64,000 nucleotides of DNA from Buchnera aphidicola (Astegopteryx bambusae) (GTDB taxonomy: Bacteria; Pseudomonadota; Gammaproteobacteria; Enterobacterales; Enterobacteriaceae): contig NZ_CP134985.1 in the NCBI RefSeq assembly GCF_039365365.1, positions 310,001-374,000 of the forward strand. Direction: 5' to 3'. Position 1 is the stretch's first letter, and each line of letters begins with the position of its first letter. A model generated the notes under the pieces. It saw only the letters and a program-made list of their open reading frames with translations, searched no databases and had not been told where the DNA came from. The translations under genes and the position numbers were made by a program. Of this stretch, positions 1 to 9,056 are shown piece by piece.

Positions 1-413
1 AAATAAACTTAAAAAGAATAAAAAAAATTGCAAAAAACAATCAAAATCTTAACTATATAGAATTAATAAATTTATTATTTTTAGAAAAAATTAAAAAATC
101 TATAAAAATTATTGATAAAATATACAAAAAAAAATATAACATAGAATATATGATAAAAATATTTTATAATAAAATTATAGAAATAATTAAAACAAAAAAA
201 AATGGAATTTATAAAATTACTTATAACAAAAACATAAAATATTTATATGAAAAAAAACATAAAAAAATAGAAAAAACAATAGAAATATCAGAAGAAAAAA
301 TATATAAAATAATACAATATTTAACCAATATAGAAATAAAAATTAAAAAAAATAAAAAAATAAATTTTTGGAAAAAATTAAAAATTTTGTTACTAATAAT
401 AAAAACAAAATAA
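1..413 (+). CDS. holA: DNA polymerase III delta subunit, C-terminal part (partial)
   Basis: The reading frame is open from the first complete codon at position 3 to a TAA at 411-413, so this is the 3' end of a gene that starts before the window. About 136 residues are visible. The end of the protein (an LTNIEIKIK-like stretch followed by an LKILLLIIK helix) lines up with the C-terminal collar domain of E. coli HolA, where a leucine-rich helix ends the protein. HolA is the clamp-loader delta subunit that opens the beta clamp. The assignment rests on a short, highly diverged lysine-rich match, supported by its place just before tusA and asd, so it is less certain than its neighbours. An internal ATG at 150 is not a likely start. 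Confidence 0.6.
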   Translation, partial: INLKRIKKIAKNNQNLNYIELINLLFLEKIKKSIKIIDKIYKKKYNIEYMIKIFYNKIIEIIKTKKNGIYKITYNKNIKYLYEKKHKKIEKTIEISEEKIYKIIQYLTNIEIKIKKNKKINFWKKLKILLLIIKTK

Positions 414-455
414 AATTTTTTACAAAATATAAACAAATAATTTTTTCTAAAAAAT

Positions 456-683
456 ATGAAAAAACACAATAATATATTAGATCTAAGAAAATATAAATGT
501 CCAGATTCAATAATTTTTCTTAGAAAAAAAATCAGAATTATGAAAAAAAAAGAAATAATACTAATTATATCAAATGATCCATCTACAAAATGGGATATAC
601 CTAGTTTTTGTAGATTTATGAATCATAAAATAATAGAATATTACATAGAATATACTCCATTCAAATATTTAGTACAAAAATAA
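456..683 (+). CDS. tusA: Sulfur carrier protein TusA
   Basis: A 75-residue protein of nearly family length (E. coli TusA is 81). The sulfur-accepting cysteine is kept in the motif LRKYKCPDS near residue 15, followed by the conserved DPSTKWDIPSFC segment and a C-terminal YLVQK. TusA takes persulfide sulfur from IscS and passes it to the TusBCD complex, the first step of the relay that makes 2-thiouridine at position 34 of tRNA-Glu, -Gln and -Lys. The rest of the relay is also in this window: tusE at 15159 and tusBCD at 60387-61469. It lies between holA and the convergent asd gene, 28 bases from the end of asd. Confidence 0.95.
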   Translation: MKKHNNILDLRKYKCPDSIIFLRKKIRIMKKKEIILIISNDPSTKWDIPSFCRFMNHKIIEYYIEYTPFKYLVQK

Positions 684-711
684 AAAATACTTTAAAAAAA
701 ACATAAAAAAA

Positions 712-1836
712 TTATAATTTTATTAATATTTTTATCATTCTTCTTAAAGGCTCTGAAGCTCCCCACAAAAGTTGATCTCCTATAGAAAATAAATTTATAT
801 ATTTATTACCGAAATTAGATTTTCTTATTCTACCTACTAATATATTTAAAGTTCTAGAAACCATTGCAGGAGTTAAATTAGTAATAGTATTTAATTTATC
901 ATTCTGTATTATTTTAACCCATTTATTATGATTCATTAAAATATCTTTTATTTCTGATATATTCATATTTTTGTTTAATTTTATTAAAAGAGATTGACTA
1001 TGACATCTAAAAGTACTTACTCTAACACATAAACTATCTACAATTATTTTGTGTTTTAATTTATTTAAATTAAGTATTTTATTAGTTTCAAATTCTCCTT
1101 TAATTTCTTCTTTACTATTTCCATCTAAATTATCTGAATCTATCCAAGGAATTAAATTTCCAGCTATTGGAATATTATTAAAAATTCCAACATTTTTTTT
1201 TGATTTTAATAAAGAACTAATTATGTTCTCTATTTTTAATATAGAAATATTATTTTTGTACAAATCATTTTTTACACTTTTATGTAAAATACCCATTTCT
1301 AATAATAAATTCTTTATATAATAAGAACCAGCACCAGAAACAGCTTGATATGTAGACACAAAAATTTTTTTAATCAAATTTTTAGAAAATAAACCTCCTA
1401 ATGCCATTAACATTAAACTAACAGTACAATTTCCACCAACAAAAGTTTTACATCCACCTTCTATACTTTTCATAATAAAATTATAATTTATAGGATCTAA
1501 TACTATAATAGAATTATCATTTACTCTTAAATGAGAAGAAGCATCTACCCAAAAACCTTTCCATCCTAACTTCCTTAAATTAAAATATACTTTTTCTGTA
1601 TATTTACTTCCTTGGCAAGTTAGTATAATATCCATTTCTGTTAACTTCTGTAAATCATATGCATTTTCCAAAATTCCAAATTTTTTATTATTTATTTTTG
1701 GTCCATTATGACCTACTTGAGAAGTAGTAAAAAATTTTATATTAAATTTATATATATCATCTTTTAAAATCATCCTTTCTAATAAAACTGATCCAACCAG
1801 TCCTCTCCATCCAACAAAACCAACTTTTTTTTTCAT
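712..1836 (-). CDS. asd: Aspartate-semialdehyde dehydrogenase
   Basis: The 374-residue protein matches the E. coli enzyme (367 residues) along its whole length. It reduces aspartyl phosphate to aspartate semialdehyde with NADPH, the branch-point step to lysine, diaminopimelate, threonine and methionine. The NADP-binding loop GWRGLVGS is at residues 9-16. The catalytic cysteine is residue 137 in GGNCTVS, and the catalytic histidine sits in the motif RCHSQS. The gene reads away from yhgN and faces tusA. It is intact. For an aphid-type symbiont it would serve both the cell wall and essential amino-acid supply to the host; that role is inferred from known Buchnera biology. Confidence 0.97.
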   Translation of the reverse strand: MKKKVGFVGWRGLVGSVLLERMILKDDIYKFNIKFFTTSQVGHNGPKINNKKFGILENAYDLQKLTEMDIILTCQGSKYTEKVYFNLRKLGWKGFWVDASSHLRVNDNSIIVLDPINYNFIMKSIEGGCKTFVGGNCTVSLMLMALGGLFSKNLIKKIFVSTYQAVSGAGSYYIKNLLLEMGILHKSVKNDLYKNNISILKIENIISSLLKSKKNVGIFNNIPIAGNLIPWIDSDNLDGNSKEEIKGEFETNKILNLNKLKHKIIVDSLCVRVSTFRCHSQSLLIKLNKNMNISEIKDILMNHNKWVKIIQNDKLNTITNLTPAMVSRTLNILVGRIRKSNFGNKYINLFSIGDQLLWGASEPLRRMIKILIKL

Positions 1837-2169
1837 ATAATCCTCAAATTTAAAAAAAAATACTATTATAATAAAATATTATATAAAAAATATTAATACA
1901 ATAAAAATTGTTTAAAAATTAATTAAATAAAATTATTAAAATACAAAATAGATAAACATAAAAAATATTATATAAATTTTATACAATTTATTTAAATAAA
2001 TAAAAATTTAACAAAAGTATTTAATTTTAAAAATAAATAATATATATTATTCTATAATAAAAAATAATATATTTTTATCAATAAATTATCTTTTTAAAAA
2101 AACTTTATAAAATATGTAAAAATAAATTAAAACAAAAAAAATATTTTTGTGTTAATTTATAAGGAAAAA
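1837..2169. other. Divergent intergenic region between asd and yhgN
   Basis: This 333-base gap is almost pure A and T. It must hold the promoters for asd (minus) and for the yhgN-pgk-fbaA-mscS group (plus). I see no open frame of useful length, no tRNA and no clear hairpin. TATAAT-like strings occur on both strands throughout, so a promoter cannot be placed by eye. Confidence 0.5.
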
Positions 2170-2766
2170 ATGAACAAAATAATTTCTAACACAATATTAT
2201 TAATATTAATTATGGATCCTTTAGGAAATCTTCCAATTTTTATTTCTATTTTAAAAAAATTTAAAAAAAAAAGAAGAAAAATAATATTAATAAGAGAAAT
2301 GTTAATAGCATTTATAATTATGTTATTATTTTTATTCATAGGAGAAAAAATATTATCTTTTTTAAATTTAAAAACACAAATAGTATCTATATCAGGTGGT
2401 ATAATTTTATTTTTAATAGCAATAAAAATGATATTTTCTAATATAAACAATACATTAGAAAATATTGACACAGAAACAAAAGAACCATTTTTAGTTCCAT
2501 TAGCTATACCATTAATTGCGGGTCCTTCTATATTAGCAACTTTAATACTTTTATCACATCAATATAAAGATCAAAAATTATTTTTAGTAATTTCATTAAG
2601 CATAGCATGGAGTTTTAGTTTATTCATATTACTTTCTACAGAAATGTTCACAAAATTTTTTGGGGAAAATATAGTAAATGCATTAGAAAAATTAATGGGA
2701 TTAATTTTAATAATGTTATCAACACAAATGTTTTTAGATGGAATAAAATCATGGTTCAACACATAA
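2170..2766 (+). CDS. yhgN: MarC family integral membrane protein YhgN
   Basis: A 198-residue hydrophobic protein, the same size as E. coli YhgN (197). It has about six predicted membrane spans and the family signature MDPLGNLPIF near the N-terminus, with a second conserved repeat PLAIPLIAGPS near residue 120. The biological role of MarC/YhgN proteins is not established. I chose the ATG at 2170 because AAGG lies 5-9 bases before it. An in-frame GTG at 2149 would add seven residues with no family support. The gene starts a plus-strand run with pgk and fbaA. Confidence 0.92.
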   Translation: MNKIISNTILLILIMDPLGNLPIFISILKKFKKKRRKIILIREMLIAFIIMLLFLFIGEKILSFLNLKTQIVSISGGIILFLIAIKMIFSNINNTLENIDTETKEPFLVPLAIPLIAGPSILATLILLSHQYKDQKLFLVISLSIAWSFSLFILLSTEMFTKFFGENIVNALEKLMGLILIMLSTQMFLDGIKSWFNT

Positions 2767-2792
2767 TATATTATTAACTATTTAAAAAAAAT

Positions 2793-3959
2793 ATGAACAT
2801 AATAACAAATACAAATATATATAAAAAAAAGATAATTATAAGAAATGATTTTAATGTAACTATAATAAAAAAAAAAATAGTTTCTACTGAAAGAATAGAT
2901 AGGTCTATACCTACTATAAAATATGCAATTAAAAAAAAAGCAAAAATAATATTAATGTCACATTTTGGTAGGCCAAAAGAAGGCATATTCGAAAAAAAAT
3001 ATTCTTTATTACCAATTTTTAAATATCTACAAAAAAAATTACAAAATACAAAAATAATTTTTCAAAAAAATATTTTAAAACCAATAAAAATAAAATTTGG
3101 TGAAATTTGTTTATTAGAAAATGTGAGGTTTAACAAAGGAGAAAAATCAAATTCTGTAAAACTTTCAAAAAAATATGCAAAATTATGTGATATCTTTGTA
3201 ATGGATGCATTTGGTAGCGCTCATAGAATGCATGCATCAACTTATGGAATAGTAAATTTTGTAAATAAATGTTGTTTTGGAAAATTATTGGAATTAGAAA
3301 TGTTATCAATAAATAAAGTATTAAAAAATCCAAAAAAACCATTAATATCTATTGTAGGGGGAGCTAAAATATCTACTAAATTTGCTCTACTAAAATCTTT
3401 AGGAAAAATATCAAATAAAATAATTTTAGGCGGAGGGATAGCTAATACATTTATAGCAATAAAAAATTTTGTAGGAAAATCTTTGCATGAAAAAAAATTT
3501 ATTAAAGAAGCTAAAAAATTAAATAAAATGTTTAATTTTTTAATTCCAATAGATTCTAAAGTAGGTGAAAATTTCTCTAATGACACAAAAATAAAAAACA
3601 AATTAGTATCTGAAATAACTGAAAAAGAAGAAATAATGGATATAGGAATTGAAACAGAGAAAAAAATAGAAAAAGTAATAAAAACTGCAAAAACCATTAT
3701 ATGGAATGGTCCATTAGGAGTTTTTGAATTTACTAAGTTTAGACATGGCACAAAAAAATTAGCTACATGTATATCTAAAAGTAATGCGTTTTCTGTAGCT
3801 GGAGGAGGAGATACATTAGCTATAATAGATTTGTTAAAAATAAAAAATAAAATTTCGTATATTTCAACAGGGGGAGGAGCATTTTTAAAATTTTTAGTAA
3901 ATGGAACATTGCCTGTAATAGAATTAATAAAAAATAAAAAAAACAACACAAAGGTGTAA
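2793..3959 (+). CDS. pgk: Phosphoglycerate kinase
   Basis: The 388-residue protein matches E. coli Pgk (387). It transfers phosphate from 1,3-bisphosphoglycerate to ADP, the first ATP-yielding step of glycolysis. Visible landmarks are the N-terminal substrate region (RNDFNV), the HFGRPKEG motif, the GGAKIS segment at the start of the nucleotide domain, the WNGPLGVFE motif and the C-terminal GGGDT loop that binds phosphates. fbaA follows four bases after the stop, the gene pair order seen in E. coli (pgk-fbaA), so the two are very likely co-transcribed. A 235-codon open frame on the opposite strand is a by-product of base composition. Confidence 0.98.
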   Translation: MNIITNTNIYKKKIIIRNDFNVTIIKKKIVSTERIDRSIPTIKYAIKKKAKIILMSHFGRPKEGIFEKKYSLLPIFKYLQKKLQNTKIIFQKNILKPIKIKFGEICLLENVRFNKGEKSNSVKLSKKYAKLCDIFVMDAFGSAHRMHASTYGIVNFVNKCCFGKLLELEMLSINKVLKNPKKPLISIVGGAKISTKFALLKSLGKISNKIILGGGIANTFIAIKNFVGKSLHEKKFIKEAKKLNKMFNFLIPIDSKVGENFSNDTKIKNKLVSEITEKEEIMDIGIETEKKIEKVIKTAKTIIWNGPLGVFEFTKFRHGTKKLATCISKSNAFSVAGGGDTLAIIDLLKIKNKISYISTGGGAFLKFLVNGTLPVIELIKNKKNNTKV

Positions 3960-3963
3960 CAAC

Positions 3964-5055
3964 TTGAAAAAATTATTCAAAAATATTAAAATTGGAGTAA
4001 TGCGTGCTTCAGAAGCAAAAAAAATATTTAAAGTTGCAAAAAAAAACAATTTTGCTATACCAGCTATAAATTGTTGTACTTTTGATACTATTAATTCTGT
4101 TTTAGAAGCTTCTAAAAAAATAAATTCTCCTATAATTATACAATTTTCATATACAGGATCATCATTTTTTCTAGGAAATGGAATAGATATAAAAGAAAAT
4201 ATTAAGAAATCAATTTTAGGAGCAACTATAGCAGCTAAATATGTTCACAAAGTTTCAAAATTTTATAAAATACCAGTAATATTACATACTGATCATTGTC
4301 ATAAAGAAATACTACCGTGGTTAGATGGATTAATACTAGAAGACAAAAAATTTTTTAAAAAAAATAAGATTTCTTTATTCACTTCTCATATGATAGATTT
4401 ATCAAAAGAAAATATAAAGAAAAATATCAGTATATGTTCTAAATATTTACAAAAAATGAAAAAAATAGATTCAATGTTAGAAATAGAATTAGGATGTACT
4501 GGAGGTGAAGAAGATGGAATAGATAACACAAAAATAGAAAAAAAACATTTATATACCACACCAAAAGACGTAGAATACGCATATAAAAAATTAATAAAAA
4601 TAAGTAATTTATTTACAATAGCTGCGTCATTTGGAAATGTTCATGGAGTATATTATAAAAATAATATAACGTTAAAACCTACAATTTTATCAGAATCTCA
4701 AAAATATATAAGTAAAAAATATAATTTAAAAAAAAAACCTATAGATTTTGTTTTTCATGGAGGATCAGGATCAAAAAAAAATATTATAAAAAAAGCAATA
4801 TCATATGGAGTAATTAAAATAAACATGGATACAGATATACAATGGAATTTGTGGAAAGGAATATTAAATTTTTATAAAAAAAATAAAAATTATTTAAAAA
4901 ATCAATTAGGAAATAAAAAAGATAAAAAAACACCAAATAAAAAATATTATGATCCTAGAAATTGGATTAGAAAATCACAAATATGTGCTATCAAAAAAAT
5001 AGAAAAAATATTTAAAAAGTTAAATGCAATAAATTTATTAAATAAAAATTATTAA
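3964..5055 (+). CDS. fbaA: Class II fructose-bisphosphate aldolase
   Basis: The 363-residue protein matches the E. coli class II enzyme (359). It reversibly splits fructose 1,6-bisphosphate into dihydroxyacetone phosphate and glyceraldehyde 3-phosphate. The zinc ligands and active-site motifs are present: HTDHCH, EIELGCTGGEEDG, NVHGVY, FHGGSGS and NMDTDIQW. I set the start at a TTG at 3964: it is preceded by AAAGGTG at a good spacing inside the end of pgk, and it gives an N-terminus (KKLFKNIKIGV) aligned with that of the E. coli protein. The first in-frame ATG at 4000 would remove this aligned part. Confidence 0.96.
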   Translation: MKKLFKNIKIGVMRASEAKKIFKVAKKNNFAIPAINCCTFDTINSVLEASKKINSPIIIQFSYTGSSFFLGNGIDIKENIKKSILGATIAAKYVHKVSKFYKIPVILHTDHCHKEILPWLDGLILEDKKFFKKNKISLFTSHMIDLSKENIKKNISICSKYLQKMKKIDSMLEIELGCTGGEEDGIDNTKIEKKHLYTTPKDVEYAYKKLIKISNLFTIAASFGNVHGVYYKNNITLKPTILSESQKYISKKYNLKKKPIDFVFHGGSGSKKNIIKKAISYGVIKINMDTDIQWNLWKGILNFYKKNKNYLKNQLGNKKDKKTPNKKYYDPRNWIRKSQICAIKKIEKIFKKLNAINLLNKNY

Positions 5056-5112
5056 TATATTAACATTATAAATAAATATTAAAAAAAATCAAAAAAACAG
5101 GAAAAACATAAA

Positions 5113-5964
5113 ATGAATGATTTTAATGTAGTAAATGACATTCATCATGCTGGGAACTGGATAATAAGAAATCAAGAACTCGTTTTAAGTTACATAATAA
5201 ATTTTATTTCATCTATAATAATATTTACAACTGGTACATTTATTGCTGGTATAATATCAAATGGTATTAATAAAGTATTAATATCTAGATCTATTGATAT
5301 AACAATTTCAAATTTTTTGTCTTCTTTAGCAAGATATATAATAATAACATTTTCTTTAATAGCATCTCTTGGCTGTATAGGAGTACAAACTACATCAGTA
5401 ATAGCAATATTAGGAGCAGCTGGAATGGCTATTGGATTAGCTTTACAAGGATCTCTATCAAATTTTGCAGCTGGAGTATTATTAGTAACATTAAGACCTC
5501 TAAAAACAGGAGAATATGTTGATTTAGGAAATGCCGCAGGAACTGTTTTGAATATACATATATTTTATACAATGTTACGAACATTAGACGGCAAAGTTGT
5601 CATTGTACCAAATGGAAAAATAGTATCAGGAAATATAATAAATTATTCTAGAGAACCAGCTAGAAGAAATGAATTTAATATAAGTGTATCATATAAAACA
5701 GATATAGATTTTGCAATAAAAATATTGAGAGAAGTTGTATATAAAGAAAAAAGAGTTTTAAAAGATAGAGATATAGTCGTAGGATTGTCAGAATTAGCTC
5801 CATCTTCTATAAATTTTATAATAAGATGTTGGAGTAATAATAGTGATCTAAATGCTGTATACTGGGATTTAATGGCAAAATTTAAAAAATCCTTAGATAA
5901 AAATAATATTTCAATTCCGTATCCACAACTTGATATAAACATTTACAAAAAATATAAAAAATAA
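5113..5964 (+). CDS. mscS: Small-conductance mechanosensitive channel MscS
   Basis: The 283-residue protein matches E. coli MscS (286). It forms a heptameric inner-membrane channel that opens on hypo-osmotic stress and releases solutes. Three N-terminal membrane spans are visible. The pore-lining third span carries the GAAGMAIGLALQGS motif and the following NFAAGVLL kink region. The cytoplasmic beta domain (GEYVDLG, VPNGKI) and the C-terminal alpha/beta domain with the YPQLDIN end are complete. The gene lies between fbaA and recC on the same strand, as in other Buchnera genomes. Confidence 0.97.
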   Translation: MNDFNVVNDIHHAGNWIIRNQELVLSYIINFISSIIIFTTGTFIAGIISNGINKVLISRSIDITISNFLSSLARYIIITFSLIASLGCIGVQTTSVIAILGAAGMAIGLALQGSLSNFAAGVLLVTLRPLKTGEYVDLGNAAGTVLNIHIFYTMLRTLDGKVVIVPNGKIVSGNIINYSREPARRNEFNISVSYKTDIDFAIKILREVVYKEKRVLKDRDIVVGLSELAPSSINFIIRCWSNNSDLNAVYWDLMAKFKKSLDKNNISIPYPQLDINIYKKYKK

Positions 5965-5985
5965 AATGTTTAAAAAATAAAAATT

Positions 5986-8900
5986 ATGAAAATATATACA
6001 TCATATAAAATTAGTAAATTAATAAAAAAAGTTTGTAAAATAATAAAAAAAAAAAATAAAAAATATATATTATCAGAAGATATTTTTATAATAGAAAATT
6101 ATAACATAGCACAATGGATAAAAATATTTATTACAAAACAAATTGGAATTTGCGCTAATATAAAATTCTATACTATGGAAACATTCTTTTGGAAAACTAT
6201 AAAAAAAAAAAACAATTTTAAAAATATAAAAATTTTTTGGAAAATATTTTTATATCAAGACTATAATTTTATAAAAAATTTTTTTGAAAATAAATTTGAT
6301 AATAAAAAAAAATTTTATTTTCTGTAGAAATTAGTAAAATTATAAAAAAATATATTTTTAATTCCCGAAAAATTATAATTAATTTTAACAAACAAAATAA
6401 TAAAAACAATAAAATATCTAAAGAAGAAAAATTTCAAAAAAAATTATGGAAACACATAAACAAAAATAATTTATATAATTCGTTAAAGAATTTCATTAAA
6501 TACAAAAAAAAATATAAAACAAAAAGAATATTTGTAATACATTCTAATTATATTTCTAAATTTTTCATGTCATTCTTTAACGAACTAAATAAAAATTTTT
6601 TCGTAAATATTTTATATGTTACACCAATAAATATACCAATAAAAAAAAAAAAAATAACATATTTAAAAAATTATAATTTCTTAAAAATAATAAAAAATAT
6701 AATAAAAAATAAATTATTAATGTATTTAGTAAAAAGTTCATTGAATTTTACAAAATATTTAATAAATAAAAAAAATATACAAAATATAGATAAAATAATA
6801 AAGAATAAAAATACTTTATTAGAAAATATAAAAAAAAATATAATGTTTGATCAAACAAAAAGAAAAAAAATATTAAAAACAGACAATTCTATACTAATAT
6901 TTTCTTGTTGTAGTAAATATAAAGAAATAGAAATTCTTTATAAAAATATAAAAAAAATATTAAAAAAAAAAAATAATATATGTGCAAATGATATAGTTAT
7001 AGTTTCAACCAAAATAAAAAAATATTTACCATATATAAACAGTATATTCCATTCAAAAAATATTTTAAAAATTCCATATACAATTATTAGTGATAATAAA
7101 TGTAAAATTAAAAAATTTTTAAACTTTGTTTATAGAATATTTGATTTAAAGAAAAATAAAATTACAATAGAAGAAATAATATATTTTTTATATTCAGATT
7201 TTATAAAAAAAAAATATAAAATAAAAAATGAAGAAATAATATTATTAGAAAGATATATAAAAGATATGTGTGTAAAATTTGATATAGAAAATATAACTTT
7301 TAAAAAAAAATTAAAAAAAATAAGTAAGGAAAATACATGGAATTATGCATTAAAAAAAATTTTACTAGGATATACAACTTATAACAAAAATTTAATTTAC
7401 AAAAATTATGTACCATATATAAAAATAAATTATTGTAATAAAAACTTAATTTCAAAATTTATAAAAATAATTACAATAATAAAAAAATGGAAAAAGATTT
7501 TTTCAAAAAAAAAAAAACTATCTGAATGGAAAGATATATTAAATAATATTTTTAAAAAATTTTTAAAAAAAAACGAGAAAAAAATAAATATAAAATTGTT
7601 ATTTAAAAATATAATAAAGTTAGGAATAAACATAAAATATAAAAATAAAATTTACTCGGATGAACTAAAAATAATTTTTAAAAAATTTATTAAATTAAAA
7701 TATTATAAAAACGACATATTTTTAAATTCTGTAACATTTTGCAATTTACATGAAATAGAAAATATCAATTTTAAAGTAATATATTTTTTAGGAATACATT
7801 ATTATAAAATAAAAAATCAAAATTTATGCAAAAATTTTAATTTATTACATAAAAATAAAAATTATTATTATAAAGAAAAATATAAAAATATACGTAAAAT
7901 AATATTATTAATAATTTCAGCAGAAAAATATTTTTATATAAGTTATACAAATAATTTTAATGAAAATAATAATATAAAAATATTAGAAATTTTGATTAAC
8001 TACATATCTAAACATTATTATTTTAAAAAAAAACTTTTAAAAAATTTTATAATAAATAAAAAAGATATTATATCCAGAATATTAAAAGAATACAAACAAG
8101 ACATATCATATAAAAACTATGAAAAAATAAAAAAAAATAAAAATAAAAATAAAAATATTAAATTAAAAAAAAAAAAACACAAAAAAAATAAAATTAATAT
8201 ATTAAATTTAATAACATTCTGGAAAAATCCAATAAAATATTTTTTAAAAAAAATTATAAAAATAAATCTTTTTGAATATAAAAACATTTATTCTGAAAAA
8301 GAAGCATTTACATTAACAAAAAGTTTAGAAAATAAAATTAGTAATGATATATTTAAAAATATATTAAAAAATAAAAATACAAAAAAAATATTTAAATATT
8401 ATTTATCTTTAGGAATATTACCAAAAAAACATTTTGGAAAAATAATCTTTGAAGAAATAGTACAAAAATCTAAAATATTAAAAAAAAATATATATAAATT
8501 AAATGTAGAAAAAAAAATTAAAAAAATAAAAATAAAAATAAAAATAAAAAACTTCATTATAAAAACAAAAATAAAAACTTTCTCACAAAAAAAATTAATA
8601 AGTTATAAACCAAAAATATTAAATTTAAATGATATAATAGAATTTTGGTTTTATCATTTATTTTTCTGCGCTACATATAAATGTAAAAAACATAGTAAAA
8701 TGCTAGGTTATAAAAATTCCATAATTATATTTAAAAAATTAAGTAAAAAAGAATCATACTATTATATTATAAAATATATACATGGATATTTAGATGGAAT
8801 AAAAAATCCAATATTTTTAACAAAATCAGGAATGATATGGATAAAAAATTTAATAAAAAAAAAAAATAAAAAAATTTCAAAAAAAATATTTATTAAAAAT

Positions 8901-9056
8901 TGGAATGGAAATAACTATATTTTTGGAGAAAAAAACAATCTATATATAAAAAAAATAATAAGTAAAACAAATACAGAAAACATACAAAAAATATATTTAT
9001 CTTCATTAAAATGGCATTATCCAATATTAAAAAAATTAAAAAAATATAAAAAATAA
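5986..9056 (+). CDS. recC: Exodeoxyribonuclease V gamma chain RecC, frameshifted in a poly(A) tract
   Basis: RecC is the Chi-recognition and scaffold subunit of RecBCD, which processes double-strand ends for recombination. The first frame runs from the ATG at 5986 to a TAG at 6325 (113 residues). Its N-terminus, with AQWIKIFITKQIGICANI, matches the E. coli RecC start. Homology continues without a break in the next frame from about 6306 to the TAA at 9056, including RIFVIHSNYIS for the E. coli RVFICGIS region. One extra A in the A9 run at 6304-6312 would join both frames into about 1023 residues (E. coli 1122). A start at the ATG at 6567 would lack this upstream homology. It may be rescued by slippage, be a sequencing error or be a young pseudogene. 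Confidence 0.8.
6304..6312 (+). repeat. A9 homopolymer at the recC frameshift
   Basis: Nine consecutive A bases sit exactly where RecC homology passes from one frame to the next. The upstream frame stops 13 bases later, at 6325. A net gain of one A, in DNA or in the transcript, restores the frame. Confidence 0.85.

Noticed and set aside
3242-3949. A 235-codon open frame on the minus strand opposite pgk
   Set aside because: It mirrors the A-rich codons of pgk, has no recognisable motif, and pgk is a complete, well-conserved gene on the other strand.
6567-9056. RecC gene starting at the ATG at 6567
   Set aside because: RecC homology extends upstream of that ATG to about 6306 and then into the previous frame, so the ATG is internal.
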